Shown here: piece after piece, positions 17,129 to 24,337 of the stretch
Layout of the letters: each line of letters begins with the position of its first letter
How positions within the stretch are numbered: position 1 is the first letter of the stretch
Assembly (NCBI GenBank): GCA_030616775.1
Contig: JAUWWQ010000044.1
Location: forward strand, 1 to 36,387
Direction: 5' to 3'
Source of the DNA: Planctomycetota bacterium
Lineage (GTDB): Bacteria; Planctomycetota; Phycisphaerae; UBA1845
DNA: 36,387 nucleotides
Notes under the pieces: generated by a model
The model's database searches: none
Told to the model about the DNA's origin: nothing
The model's input: the letters and a program-made list of their open reading frames with translations, nothing else
Position numbers and translations under genes: made by a program

Positions 17129-18474
17129 CCTTTCTCCGCCAACGCGTGCTTCTCGTCCTCCTCGGGCGTGTCCGGCGTCTTCTCGCTGTCCTCTGCGTCA
17201 CCCTCGTCGGTTTCTCCTTCGATCTTAATCTTGGAGCCCTCCTTGAGCTGGTCCAGGCCGCGGAAAGGACCAGTCACTATGCGGTCATCAACCGAGATCC
17301 CGTTTACGATCTCCACGGCGGTGGCATCGCTGATCCCCGTTTCAACCAGATGGGGATGGGCGACGTCATCACTAATGCAGAACACGATCTTCAGGTATTC
17401 AGCCGCGCGTCGGGTTTGCCCGGGCGAGTCTGAATCCTGCTGCTCGTCGTAGCGCGCCACGAGCTCTTCGGGCAAATCGCGTCGCTTGCGGTGCACCACG
17501 GACTCCACGGGAACGATTAGCACGTTATCTGCGCGGGCGACTTCGATCTCCATATTGGCCGTCATACCCGGCTTTACGCGCGGGTCGTCAGCATCTACAA
17601 GGACCAATGTCTCGAAGGTGACAACGTCCCGTCCCGGCGGTTTTGTCCCCTTGGTGGCCACCCGAAGTACGTGCCCTGGAATGCTCTTTTGAGTGTCGGA
17701 TTGCAGGTAGATTCGCGCCACCTGATCGGCTTTCACCAGAGGCACGTCGGTCTCGTCGACCCGGCATCTAACCTGCATTTCAGACAAGTCGCTGATGACC
17801 ATGATCCGGGTGCCGGGGTTGTTCATCGTGCCCGTAATGACCACTTCACCCTGTTTGGCGAAGAGCTGGGAGACGACCCCGTCGATCGGCGAGGTAATCA
17901 CGGTCTTCTCCAGGTCTTCCCTGGCCGACTGCAGCATCGCCTCCGCTCCCGTCAACTCTTGCTTACGGACCTCGACCAGGGCACGCGTTCGTATCAGGGT
18001 TGTGCGATAGTCGGCCAGCTCCATCGCCGATGTGGCATCGGACTCAGCCAGTCGCACCTGACGCCTGTAATCACGCTCCGCTTTCCCCAGGTCCGCCTCA
18101 GCCTGAGTAATGGTTGCCTTGAGCTTGGCCACATTAGCCTCAGCAGACGTCAATCGTGCCCGATAGTCGGCGTCATCCAGTCGGCAAAGCAGATCGCCCT
18201 GCTTGATCGTGTCACCCTCCTCGACCGGCATCTCCAAGATTTTGGCAACGACCTCGGCGCTAATGTCCACCTCGGACAGAGCCTCGACCTCACCGGGGGC
18301 CTGCACCGTCCGGACGATGTCGCGCTGCTCAGGCTTGGCCACCTTCACGGTAACCGGCAATTCACCGGCTACCTTCAAGATGCTCGAACCGTCTTCAGTG
18401 CGGGTGATGTCGTTGAGGAAATACAGAACTCCCACAACGCCGACCAAGACCACAATCCCGATCACCGTTTTCAT
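17125..18474 (-). CDS. MacA/HlyD-family periplasmic adaptor protein
   Basis: The 449-residue adaptor has an N-terminal membrane anchor (VIGIVVLVGVVGVLYFL, residues 4-20). A biotinyl-lipoyl domain half (VDISAEVVAKILEMPVEEGDTIKQGDLLCRLD), a long coiled-coil hairpin (about 105-195), the second lipoyl half (ITSPIDGVVSQ) and beta-barrel domains follow. It would bridge the MacB-like permease to an outer-membrane TolC-type channel. A candidate channel is the TolC-like lipoprotein at 3.6-5.1 kb, although it is not linked. An acidic, glutamate-rich tail of about 35 residues ends the protein. GGAG lies 7 bases before the ATG. Confidence 0.92.
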   Translation of the reverse strand: MKTVIGIVVLVGVVGVLYFLNDITRTEDGSSILKVAGELPVTVKVAKPEQRDIVRTVQAPGEVEALSEVDISAEVVAKILEMPVEEGDTIKQGDLLCRLDDADYRARLTSAEANVAKLKATITQAEADLGKAERDYRRQVRLAESDATSAMELADYRTTLIRTRALVEVRKQELTGAEAMLQSAREDLEKTVITSPIDGVVSQLFAKQGEVVITGTMNNPGTRIMVISDLSEMQVRCRVDETDVPLVKADQVARIYLQSDTQKSIPGHVLRVATKGTKPPGRDVVTFETLVLVDADDPRVKPGMTANMEIEVARADNVLIVPVESVVHRKRRDLPEELVARYDEQQDSDSPGQTRRAAEYLKIVFCISDDVAHPHLVETGISDATAVEIVNGISVDDRIVTGPFRGLDQLKEGSKIKIEGETDEGDAEDSEKTPDTPEEDEKHALAEKG

Positions 18475-18529
18475 ACCAGACTCCGATCAGCGACCCGGCA
18501 ATGTCGTGGCCACGCCGCCATGACTCTAC

Positions 18530-19330
18530 TCATCCCAGCGCGGGCCCCTTCACAGATAGCATCGCCAAGGCCGTCCGCGCAATAGCGGCTGTCAGCCAGA
18601 AAAGCGAACAGCACGTCCAAACCTTCCATCCCCGAAGCTGCGAGGTTACCGACAACCCACAGGCTACAATCACCCAGAACCAGATCCGAAAGGGATCCAC
18701 GGCTGACAGCAAGCCCGAAACGGCAGCCGTTGACATGGCGGCACCCTCGCCTTCCATGTTGATCAGCCGCGCCGCCAAGGCGAGAGATGTGTCCACCGCC
18801 AATGTGCGGAACCGCAGCATGAACAGCAATCGCACCACCCCACCGACAACATCCGCAAAGCCGGCAAACACGCAAATCGTCATAAGCGTATGCCATTCGG
18901 GCTTCTTCCCGGTAAGGGCCACCACGGCGTAGAACACTGCCGACAGCAAAAGGACCGTGGCCAATGTCGCCGCCGGATTGGCAACCACTACCTGCACCCG
19001 GTTGATCAGCCGCAGAAACTCGCCCTCCTGCCGCTTCTCCTCGATCATCTTGCTAAGCGCAGAGCGCTCCACGACATCGAGTTGCTCAGCCTCCAGAGCG
19101 GTAATGCTCTGTTGGACCTTACGCTCCACCTCCAGATCGATCAGTCCGGTCTCGATGGTGGCGTACCCGATGACGGTCACCGCCACCAACAACACAACCA
19201 GCGCCCATCCGTAGGCCGGGACGTCCTCCACCCTGGCGAACACCCGGCGGGGCGCAAGCAGGGCCAGCGGTATGTCCATGGCACCGACCGTCGGTCGCCG
19301 CATACTGGCCAATTCTGCAGGCACCACCAT
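18530..19330 (-). CDS. YIP1-family integral membrane protein
   Basis: This 266-residue protein has five or so hydrophobic segments (near ALVVLLVAVTVIGYA, ATLATVLLLSAVFYAVVAL, LMTICVFAGFADVVGGVV, IWFWVIVACGLSV and CCSLFWLTAAIARTAL). The layout resembles bacterial Yip1-domain proteins. A charged, probably cytoplasmic or periplasmic helix (about 70-125) follows the first segment. It lies 55 bases upstream of the adaptor gene on the same strand and is probably the first gene of the transporter operon; YIP1 proteins are often found beside such transporters. Starts at 19330 or 19279 (MDIPLALLAPRR) are both possible. Function is unknown. Confidence 0.75.
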   Translation of the reverse strand: MVVPAELASMRRPTVGAMDIPLALLAPRRVFARVEDVPAYGWALVVLLVAVTVIGYATIETGLIDLEVERKVQQSITALEAEQLDVVERSALSKMIEEKRQEGEFLRLINRVQVVVANPAATLATVLLLSAVFYAVVALTGKKPEWHTLMTICVFAGFADVVGGVVRLLFMLRFRTLAVDTSLALAARLINMEGEGAAMSTAAVSGLLSAVDPFRIWFWVIVACGLSVTSQLRGWKVWTCCSLFWLTAAIARTALAMLSVKGPALG

Positions 19331-19706
19331 TCCCTCGGTTCAAGACAACGTCGAGGCGGACGTTGGGACGCATCTCATGAGGCCGCGTCACCGGACGCCT
19401 GGCGACGCCAATTCCATCATAATACCGATTCGACTATTAGTGGTAATATTCGGCATCAAATGGACGTTTTTCGACATTCCCCGACAATATAAGACGCCCC
19501 TGAGCCGAATCTGTTAGGTGCGGGACATACGGTTTGCGCTCAGCGGTGGTTTGATCTTGACGATTAACTCCGTACACTCTCAGCAACGCAGGTGTGCGGC
19601 GCGGTACGCTGCGGAAGTTGCCGGTAAGGATCAATGTAAATGGTCAGTTCTGGCCGTCGCAGGAGCCGGCGCCGGCAGGGAAGCTGCCATTTAGAGGGAG
19701 CCGATC
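19331..19706. other. divergent intergenic region
   Basis: These 376 bases must contain the promoters of both the leftward transporter operon and the rightward antiporter gene. The stretch near 19410-19500 is richer in A and T than its surroundings. A possible weak leftward promoter is TTACCA with a 16-base spacer to TATTAT. No gene is supported. Confidence 0.4.
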
Positions 19707-21704
19707 GTGACTGCAAAGCAATCAACGGGAATTGGTTGGCGTAGATGGGCGGGCTGGCTTACGGTGGCATGTGTGACAGCCCTCTGGCTCGGTGTGGCCT
19801 TGCCTGCCTTGGGGCAACAGAGCGGCACCACTCAGACAGGCGTCCAACCGGCCGCGGAGCCGAATGACCCGACGCCCGAGGACGAAGCGGCTAGCGAATC
19901 GGAGTCGTCGACGACCAAGTCACTAGATGCGGGTGCGCAGCAACCTCAGGGTGAGGCCCAAGAAGCTGATGTCGAGAGGGTGTCAGCCGTCACCGCTCCA
20001 ACGGAAGGGCCGAAAGACCCGGTCTCCTACGACCTTTGGGTCCTGCTGCCGGCAGTGGTGGCGATCCTCCTGGCCATCTTCTTGCGGCAAGTCGTGCCCG
20101 CGCTGGTGGTGGGCGTGCTGGTTGGAGCGTACATGTTGGTGCCTTGCCTGCCCGCGGGCGACGCGTACGCGCAATTGAATTCGATCATCGCCGGCTTTCG
20201 CCTGGCCGCAGAACGATACGTCCTCGGAGAGCTCACCGATCCGACCGATGGGTACGGGCACATCACCATCATCGTCTTCACATTGATTATCGGGTTTACC
20301 GTCGGCATCATCGGTCGCAACGGCGGGACCGAGGGAATGGTCAGACTCATTGCCGGGAAGACGACTTCGCCGCGCCGCGGCGGCTTGACCGCCTGGTTTG
20401 CCGGCCTGGTCGTTTTCTTCGATGACTACGCCAACACCATGATTGTGGGGCCGACCATGCAGTCGGTTTTCGATCGGGTGAAACTCTCCCGGGCCAAGCT
20501 GGCCTACATTGTCGACTCGACGGCCGCACCGGTCGCATCTATCGCCCTGATCGGAACGTGGGTTGGCGCGGAGATCGGCTACATCAAGACGGGTATTGAC
20601 GCCGTCGCCGAAAGCGGGGCCCCCGCGTTCATGATCGACAATCAGGGCAGTCTCGTGGACGGCTGGCAGGCGTTCCTGCACAGCATTCCCTATCGGTTCT
20701 ATCCGATCCTTGCTCTTGTGCTCGTCTTTCTGGTTGCGCTGACCAGGCGGGACTTCGGCCCCATGAGACAATCCGAACGGAAAATCCTGAGCAAGATCGA
20801 GCCGGATGCCGCAACGGGTGAGTCCGACGCCCAAAAAGAGAAACAAACCCCACCGAGGTGGTGGTTGGGGCTCATCCCAATCCTGGTTCTCGTTGCCGGG
20901 ACCGTAGTGGTGCTCGGCGTCACCGGTTATCACGCCGCCGGTGCCCCGGCGCAAATGCAGGAGCCGGTCTCGTGGTGGAGAGGGGCAGCGGACATTGCCA
21001 GTGAAGGTGACGCCTACCTGTCCATCTTTTACGGAGCCATCCTGTCTGCATTTGTGGCTGTCATCCTGACGCTCTTGGTCCGGGTTTGCTCAATGCGAGA
21101 CGTGGTCGATGCCGGCCTTGAGGGCATGACCCGGATGTTCCCGGCCATGGTCATACTGGTCCTGGCCTGGGCGCTTTCTGCTGTCCTGCAGGACCTCAGG
21201 TTGGGCCAGGTGGTCGCGGGTCACCTGCAGGCACTTCAGTTCCCGCCGGTGTGGCTTCCGCTGGCGATCTTCATAAGTGCCGCGGTGATCTCGTTTGCGA
21301 CCGGCACCTCCTGGGGCACGATGGGCATCCTATGCCCGTTGACCGTTGAAATCTCAGCCCGCCTGATGACGGGGCTCGAACAGGGTGAAGCCCTTGCTCT
21401 TTTCTACGCATCGGTCGGCAGCGTGCTGGCAGGAGCCGTCTTCGGCGACCACTGCTCGCCGATCAGCGACACAACGGTACTCTCGTCGATTGCCACCGGC
21501 TGCCGGCACGAGGAGCACGTATGGACACAGATCCCCTACGCCTTGATAGCTGCAATCGCCGCGATGGGTTTGGGCGATGTGTTGTGCAGCGTCTATAAGC
21601 AGCCTTGGTACTACGGCTTGGGCGCCGGGGCAATCTTCCTGCTTCTGGTCGTCTACATCGTCGGGCGACGACCCGTACCCAGCTTCGACCTTGCTGACGT
21701 ATAA
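19707..21704 (+). CDS. NhaC-family Na+/H+ antiporter with secretory leader
   Basis: This 665-residue protein has a signal-like first segment (WLTVACVTALWLGVALPALG, about 17-36) and then an acidic, low-complexity stretch (about 37-105). A multi-helix transporter follows from about residue 110 (LPAVVAILLAIFLRQVVPALVVGVLVGAYM). Family-typical segments include GRNGGTEGM, VVFFDDYANTMIVGPTM, STAAPVASIALIGTWVGAEI, ATGTSWGTMGILCPL and GDHCSPISDTTVLSS, found in NhaC-type antiporters that exchange Na+ for protons across the inner membrane. The GTG start has GGGAG close upstream. The leader and linker are unusual for the family, whose members generally start directly with membrane helices. Confidence 0.88.
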   Translation: MTAKQSTGIGWRRWAGWLTVACVTALWLGVALPALGQQSGTTQTGVQPAAEPNDPTPEDEAASESESSTTKSLDAGAQQPQGEAQEADVERVSAVTAPTEGPKDPVSYDLWVLLPAVVAILLAIFLRQVVPALVVGVLVGAYMLVPCLPAGDAYAQLNSIIAGFRLAAERYVLGELTDPTDGYGHITIIVFTLIIGFTVGIIGRNGGTEGMVRLIAGKTTSPRRGGLTAWFAGLVVFFDDYANTMIVGPTMQSVFDRVKLSRAKLAYIVDSTAAPVASIALIGTWVGAEIGYIKTGIDAVAESGAPAFMIDNQGSLVDGWQAFLHSIPYRFYPILALVLVFLVALTRRDFGPMRQSERKILSKIEPDAATGESDAQKEKQTPPRWWLGLIPILVLVAGTVVVLGVTGYHAAGAPAQMQEPVSWWRGAADIASEGDAYLSIFYGAILSAFVAVILTLLVRVCSMRDVVDAGLEGMTRMFPAMVILVLAWALSAVLQDLRLGQVVAGHLQALQFPPVWLPLAIFISAAVISFATGTSWGTMGILCPLTVEISARLMTGLEQGEALALFYASVGSVLAGAVFGDHCSPISDTTVLSSIATGCRHEEHVWTQIPYALIAAIAAMGLGDVLCSVYKQPWYYGLGAGAIFLLLVVYIVGRRPVPSFDLADV

Positions 21705-21752
21705 ACAGCATCAGCCGATACCTCGAGCTTGGCCCCTGACAACGTACTCGAG

Positions 21753-21833
21753 GGAAAAGGTGTCAGGATGAGTTTCTTGACATCAGGAGCGGCGTCGGTT
21801 GGCTTGATTAAAAATAATCCCGACACCTTTTCC
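21753..21833. repeat. 81-bp MITE/REPIN-like inverted repeat element
   Basis: GGAAAAGGTGTCAGGAT (21753-21769) and ATCCCGACACCTTTTCC (21817-21833) are 17-base inverted repeats with one mismatch. They bound a 47-base centre ending in an AT-rich run (GATTAAAAATAAT). The structure fits a small non-autonomous element of the kind mobilised by IS200-like REP-associated transposases. No transposase gene is visible nearby. Confidence 0.6.
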
Positions 21834-21924
21834 GTCCCAATCCACCGTAGACCGTCGAGGCATCCGGTGTCTTGGTCCCGTCAGTGTCAAAGATCCGATC
21901 GGCAAGAGGCGATCTCCAGAATAC

Positions 21925-22434
21925 TCAGTCCGGAGTGACACCGCCCAGGCGGTCGTCGCCTAGACTGTACAAGCGGCCTGCGGTGCGGTCCTCGTTCATG
22001 TGCGCCGCCACAACCTGCCCTACGAACAACACGTGGTCACCCGTTTCCAACTCCGAGACCAGCTTGCACTCGAAATTGGCCACGGCGTCGGTTAGCAGCA
22101 CACCGTCGATTACGCCGGCCGACTGGGTCTTGGCCCCGGAGGCGGCAAGCTTGTCCAGGTCACGCCCCGACTTCGTGCCGTATAGCAATGCCTCAGATGC
22201 CATGGCCGACGTGGGGAAGGACACGACGAACTCCCGTGCGTGCCGTATCACCTCCAGCGAATAACGAGTGTGCCCGATGGAAATGGCCATCAACGGCGGC
22301 TCGTGAGAGGTGATCATAGTCCAGCCCAACGTAATCGGGTTGTACTTGCCCTGGGCATCTCTGGCGATGGCAATGGCCACCTGCTCCGGATACTTCCTGG
22401 CCATCGCCTGCTCATATGCTACTGGAACCTGCAT
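21925..22434 (-). CDS. flavin reductase-like FMN-binding protein
   Basis: This 169-residue protein fits the flavin reductase-like split-barrel family that binds FMN. It contains NPITLGWTMITSHEPPLMAISIGHTRYSLEVIRHAREFVVSFP, matching the FMN-phosphate and isoalloxazine contact region, followed by ANFECKLVSELETGDHVLFVGQVVA. Family members supply reduced flavin or act as flavoprotein oxidoreductases. The ATG has AGGAG about 7 bases upstream. It is transcribed away from the DUF72 gene and no partner monooxygenase is adjacent, so the electron acceptor is unknown. Confidence 0.88.
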   Translation of the reverse strand: MQVPVAYEQAMARKYPEQVAIAIARDAQGKYNPITLGWTMITSHEPPLMAISIGHTRYSLEVIRHAREFVVSFPTSAMASEALLYGTKSGRDLDKLAASGAKTQSAGVIDGVLLTDAVANFECKLVSELETGDHVLFVGQVVAAHMNEDRTAGRLYSLGDDRLGGVTPD

Positions 22435-22687
22435 GTAATTCTCCTATCGCTCTTACGGCAATATTAGCACCGGCGACATGTGCCCACCCGGATCCATCGG
22501 CGGCTATATTTGGATCCCGCACTCCCCACAGCAACCGACATCCACTCCACATGCACCTGCATGCTACTACGCCCGCGAGATTGTGGAGCAAGTACGGCCC
22601 CGGGGCAACAGCCTCCAAGTGGTTCGCAACAGATTCTTGCCGCCTCCCGGTCTGCATTCATATACTGGGCACGACCAGGAGACAGGT

Positions 22688-23437
22688 ATGGCTCGCGGGA
22701 AGTGTTACATCGGTACAAGCGGGTGGAGCTACGCCCACTGGGCTAAGGGGCGCTTCTATCCTAAAGGGCTGAAGCAGGGGGAGTGGTTGAGCTTTTTTGC
22801 CCGGCACTTCGGCACCGTCGAAATCAACTCCACCTTTTATCGAATGCCCAGGCCGGAGATGGTCTCCCGATGGCAACAGGTAACGGAATCGCGATTCCGA
22901 TTCGCCGTCAAGTTATGGCGCCGAATCACACACCAAAAACGCCTGGCCGGCTGCGGACGGGAGCTGGGCGACTTCTTCGAGGTGGCCCAGTTGCTCGGAC
23001 CCAAGCGAGGCCCGCTGCTGGTTCAACTGCCGCCTTCGATGCGGAAGGACGTAGCCCGGCTGGAGACATTCCTGGCGGAGCTAAAGAAAATCTTAGGGCG
23101 ATCTCGCTGGAAAGCGGCCATCGAGTTTCGCAACACCGATTGGCTTTGCGAGCAAGTCTACGAGTTATTGGATGGGCATGGGGCTGCGCTGTGTCTAGCC
23201 GACATGGAAAGATGTCCGATTACCGAGCCGAACGACGTTTCCTTCGTGTACGTGCGCCGGCACGGTCCCGGTGGTCGCTACCGTGGCTGTTACACACCCG
23301 CCCACATCGCCGCCGACGCCGATCACGTTCGCGGATGGCTGCAAGCAGGTAAGGATGTCTTCGTGTATTACAACAACGATATCGGCGGCCATGCCGTGGA
23401 CAACGCCGGCCAACTGATCGAGGCGGTCGGTACCTGA
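22688..23437 (+). CDS. DUF72 domain protein (YecE-like TIM barrel)
   Basis: The 249-residue protein opens with the DUF72 signature YIGTSGWSYAHWAKGRFYP and continues with FGTVEINSTFYRMP, FRFAVKLWRRITH and LVQLPPSM. The C-terminal part has AIEFRNTDWL, FVYVRRHGPGGRYRG and VFVYYNNDIGGHAVDNA. The family has a TIM-barrel fold with no firmly assigned reaction. I chose the ATG at 22688 because AGGAG lies 6 bases before it and the domain begins there; a frame extending to 22478 adds unrelated sequence. The cyclophilin-like gene starts 15 bases downstream and is probably co-transcribed. Confidence 0.92.
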   Translation: MARGKCYIGTSGWSYAHWAKGRFYPKGLKQGEWLSFFARHFGTVEINSTFYRMPRPEMVSRWQQVTESRFRFAVKLWRRITHQKRLAGCGRELGDFFEVAQLLGPKRGPLLVQLPPSMRKDVARLETFLAELKKILGRSRWKAAIEFRNTDWLCEQVYELLDGHGAALCLADMERCPITEPNDVSFVYVRRHGPGGRYRGCYTPAHIAADADHVRGWLQAGKDVFVYYNNDIGGHAVDNAGQLIEAVGT

Positions 23438-23452
23438 TGGAACGGAGAAGCC

Positions 23453-23794
23453 ATGAATCGCGTGCGAATCACACTCGGTGACATCGTTGTGACTGTGACG
23501 CTCGACGCCTCGAACACCGCCCGATTGCTTGAAGAGGCCATGCCCTTCGAGTCCACCGCACAGCGCTGGGGCGACGAGGTCTACTTTCAGACGCCGGTGG
23601 AGGCCGGGGAAGAGAACGCCCAGGCTGAGGTCCCTTCCGGTACCGTGGCGTACTGGCCTCCCGGAAAGGCGTTGTGCCTGTTCTTCGGCCAGAAACCCTA
23701 CAGCCCCGTGAACGTTGTTGGGCAAGTTGAGGGTGATGCTACGGTCCTCGCAGGCGTCAAAGACGGGGATGCCGTGCGCGTCGAGCGTGCCTGA
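23453..23794 (+). CDS. cyclophilin-like fold protein
   Basis: This 113-residue protein resembles the small cyclophilin-like family of prokaryotes (TM1367 type). Features are an opening beta strand pair (RVRITLGDIVVTVTLD), NTARLLEEAMPFESTAQRWGDEVYF, then GTVAYWPPGKALCLFFG and SPVNVVGQVEGD near the C terminus. Members share the cyclophilin barrel but usually lack peptidyl-prolyl isomerase residues, and their function is not established. It follows the DUF72 gene after 15 bases. Confidence 0.85.
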   Translation: MNRVRITLGDIVVTVTLDASNTARLLEEAMPFESTAQRWGDEVYFQTPVEAGEENAQAEVPSGTVAYWPPGKALCLFFGQKPYSPVNVVGQVEGDATVLAGVKDGDAVRVERA

Positions 23795-24337
23795 CCAGCG
23801 GGAGTGCTCGACTGCTCGCCAGACGCCCATCCACACCGCCTCTTCTTCGGCGGGGCGGCGGCTTCCTAATTGACATGAACCGGGTGTGTCCTACCCCGGT
23901 CTGCGAGCGATGACAGAAGTCAAGTGCAAGCGGACAACGGCCGGGGGACCGCAAAACCGCAGGATGCCCAGGAGATTATTCTTGACTACGGCTGGCGACC
24001 CGCTAATTTACGAAATTACATGGACCTTTCGGAATTGCGCTGAATTTGTGGGCAAGTTTGGGCCTTGGGCTGCGGGCAGGGCAAGAATAGGGGGAACGAC
24101 GTGGGCTGGTATCCCACCCAGGCATATTGGCGGCTTGGGTGCGTAGCCACGGCTTCTATTGACTCTTGTCTGCGTCTTTTTGTCAAGTTAGCGGAATGTG
24201 AGCCACGGTTCGTGCGTGGCGTTCGCACATTGGAATGGCGAGGAGTAAACGGAATGGGTGATGACGGAACCGCATAGTCGCCAGCGGTAGCGGCAAGTGT
24301 TTCGTCATGGGCAGGTCTATTGTGGAGGTACCGGGTT
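23795..24337. other. intergenic region upstream of subtilase
   Basis: About 540 bases carry no gene I can support. A GC-rich hairpin (CCGCC...GGCGG, near 23838-23856) follows the cyclophilin-like gene and may end that transcript. The short frames at 23886-24146 and 24065-24277 lack ribosome binding sites and family features. Confidence 0.4.

Noticed and set aside
22478-22687. 5' extension of the DUF72 frame
   Set aside because: The ATG at 22688 has AGGAG 6 bases upstream and begins the conserved domain.
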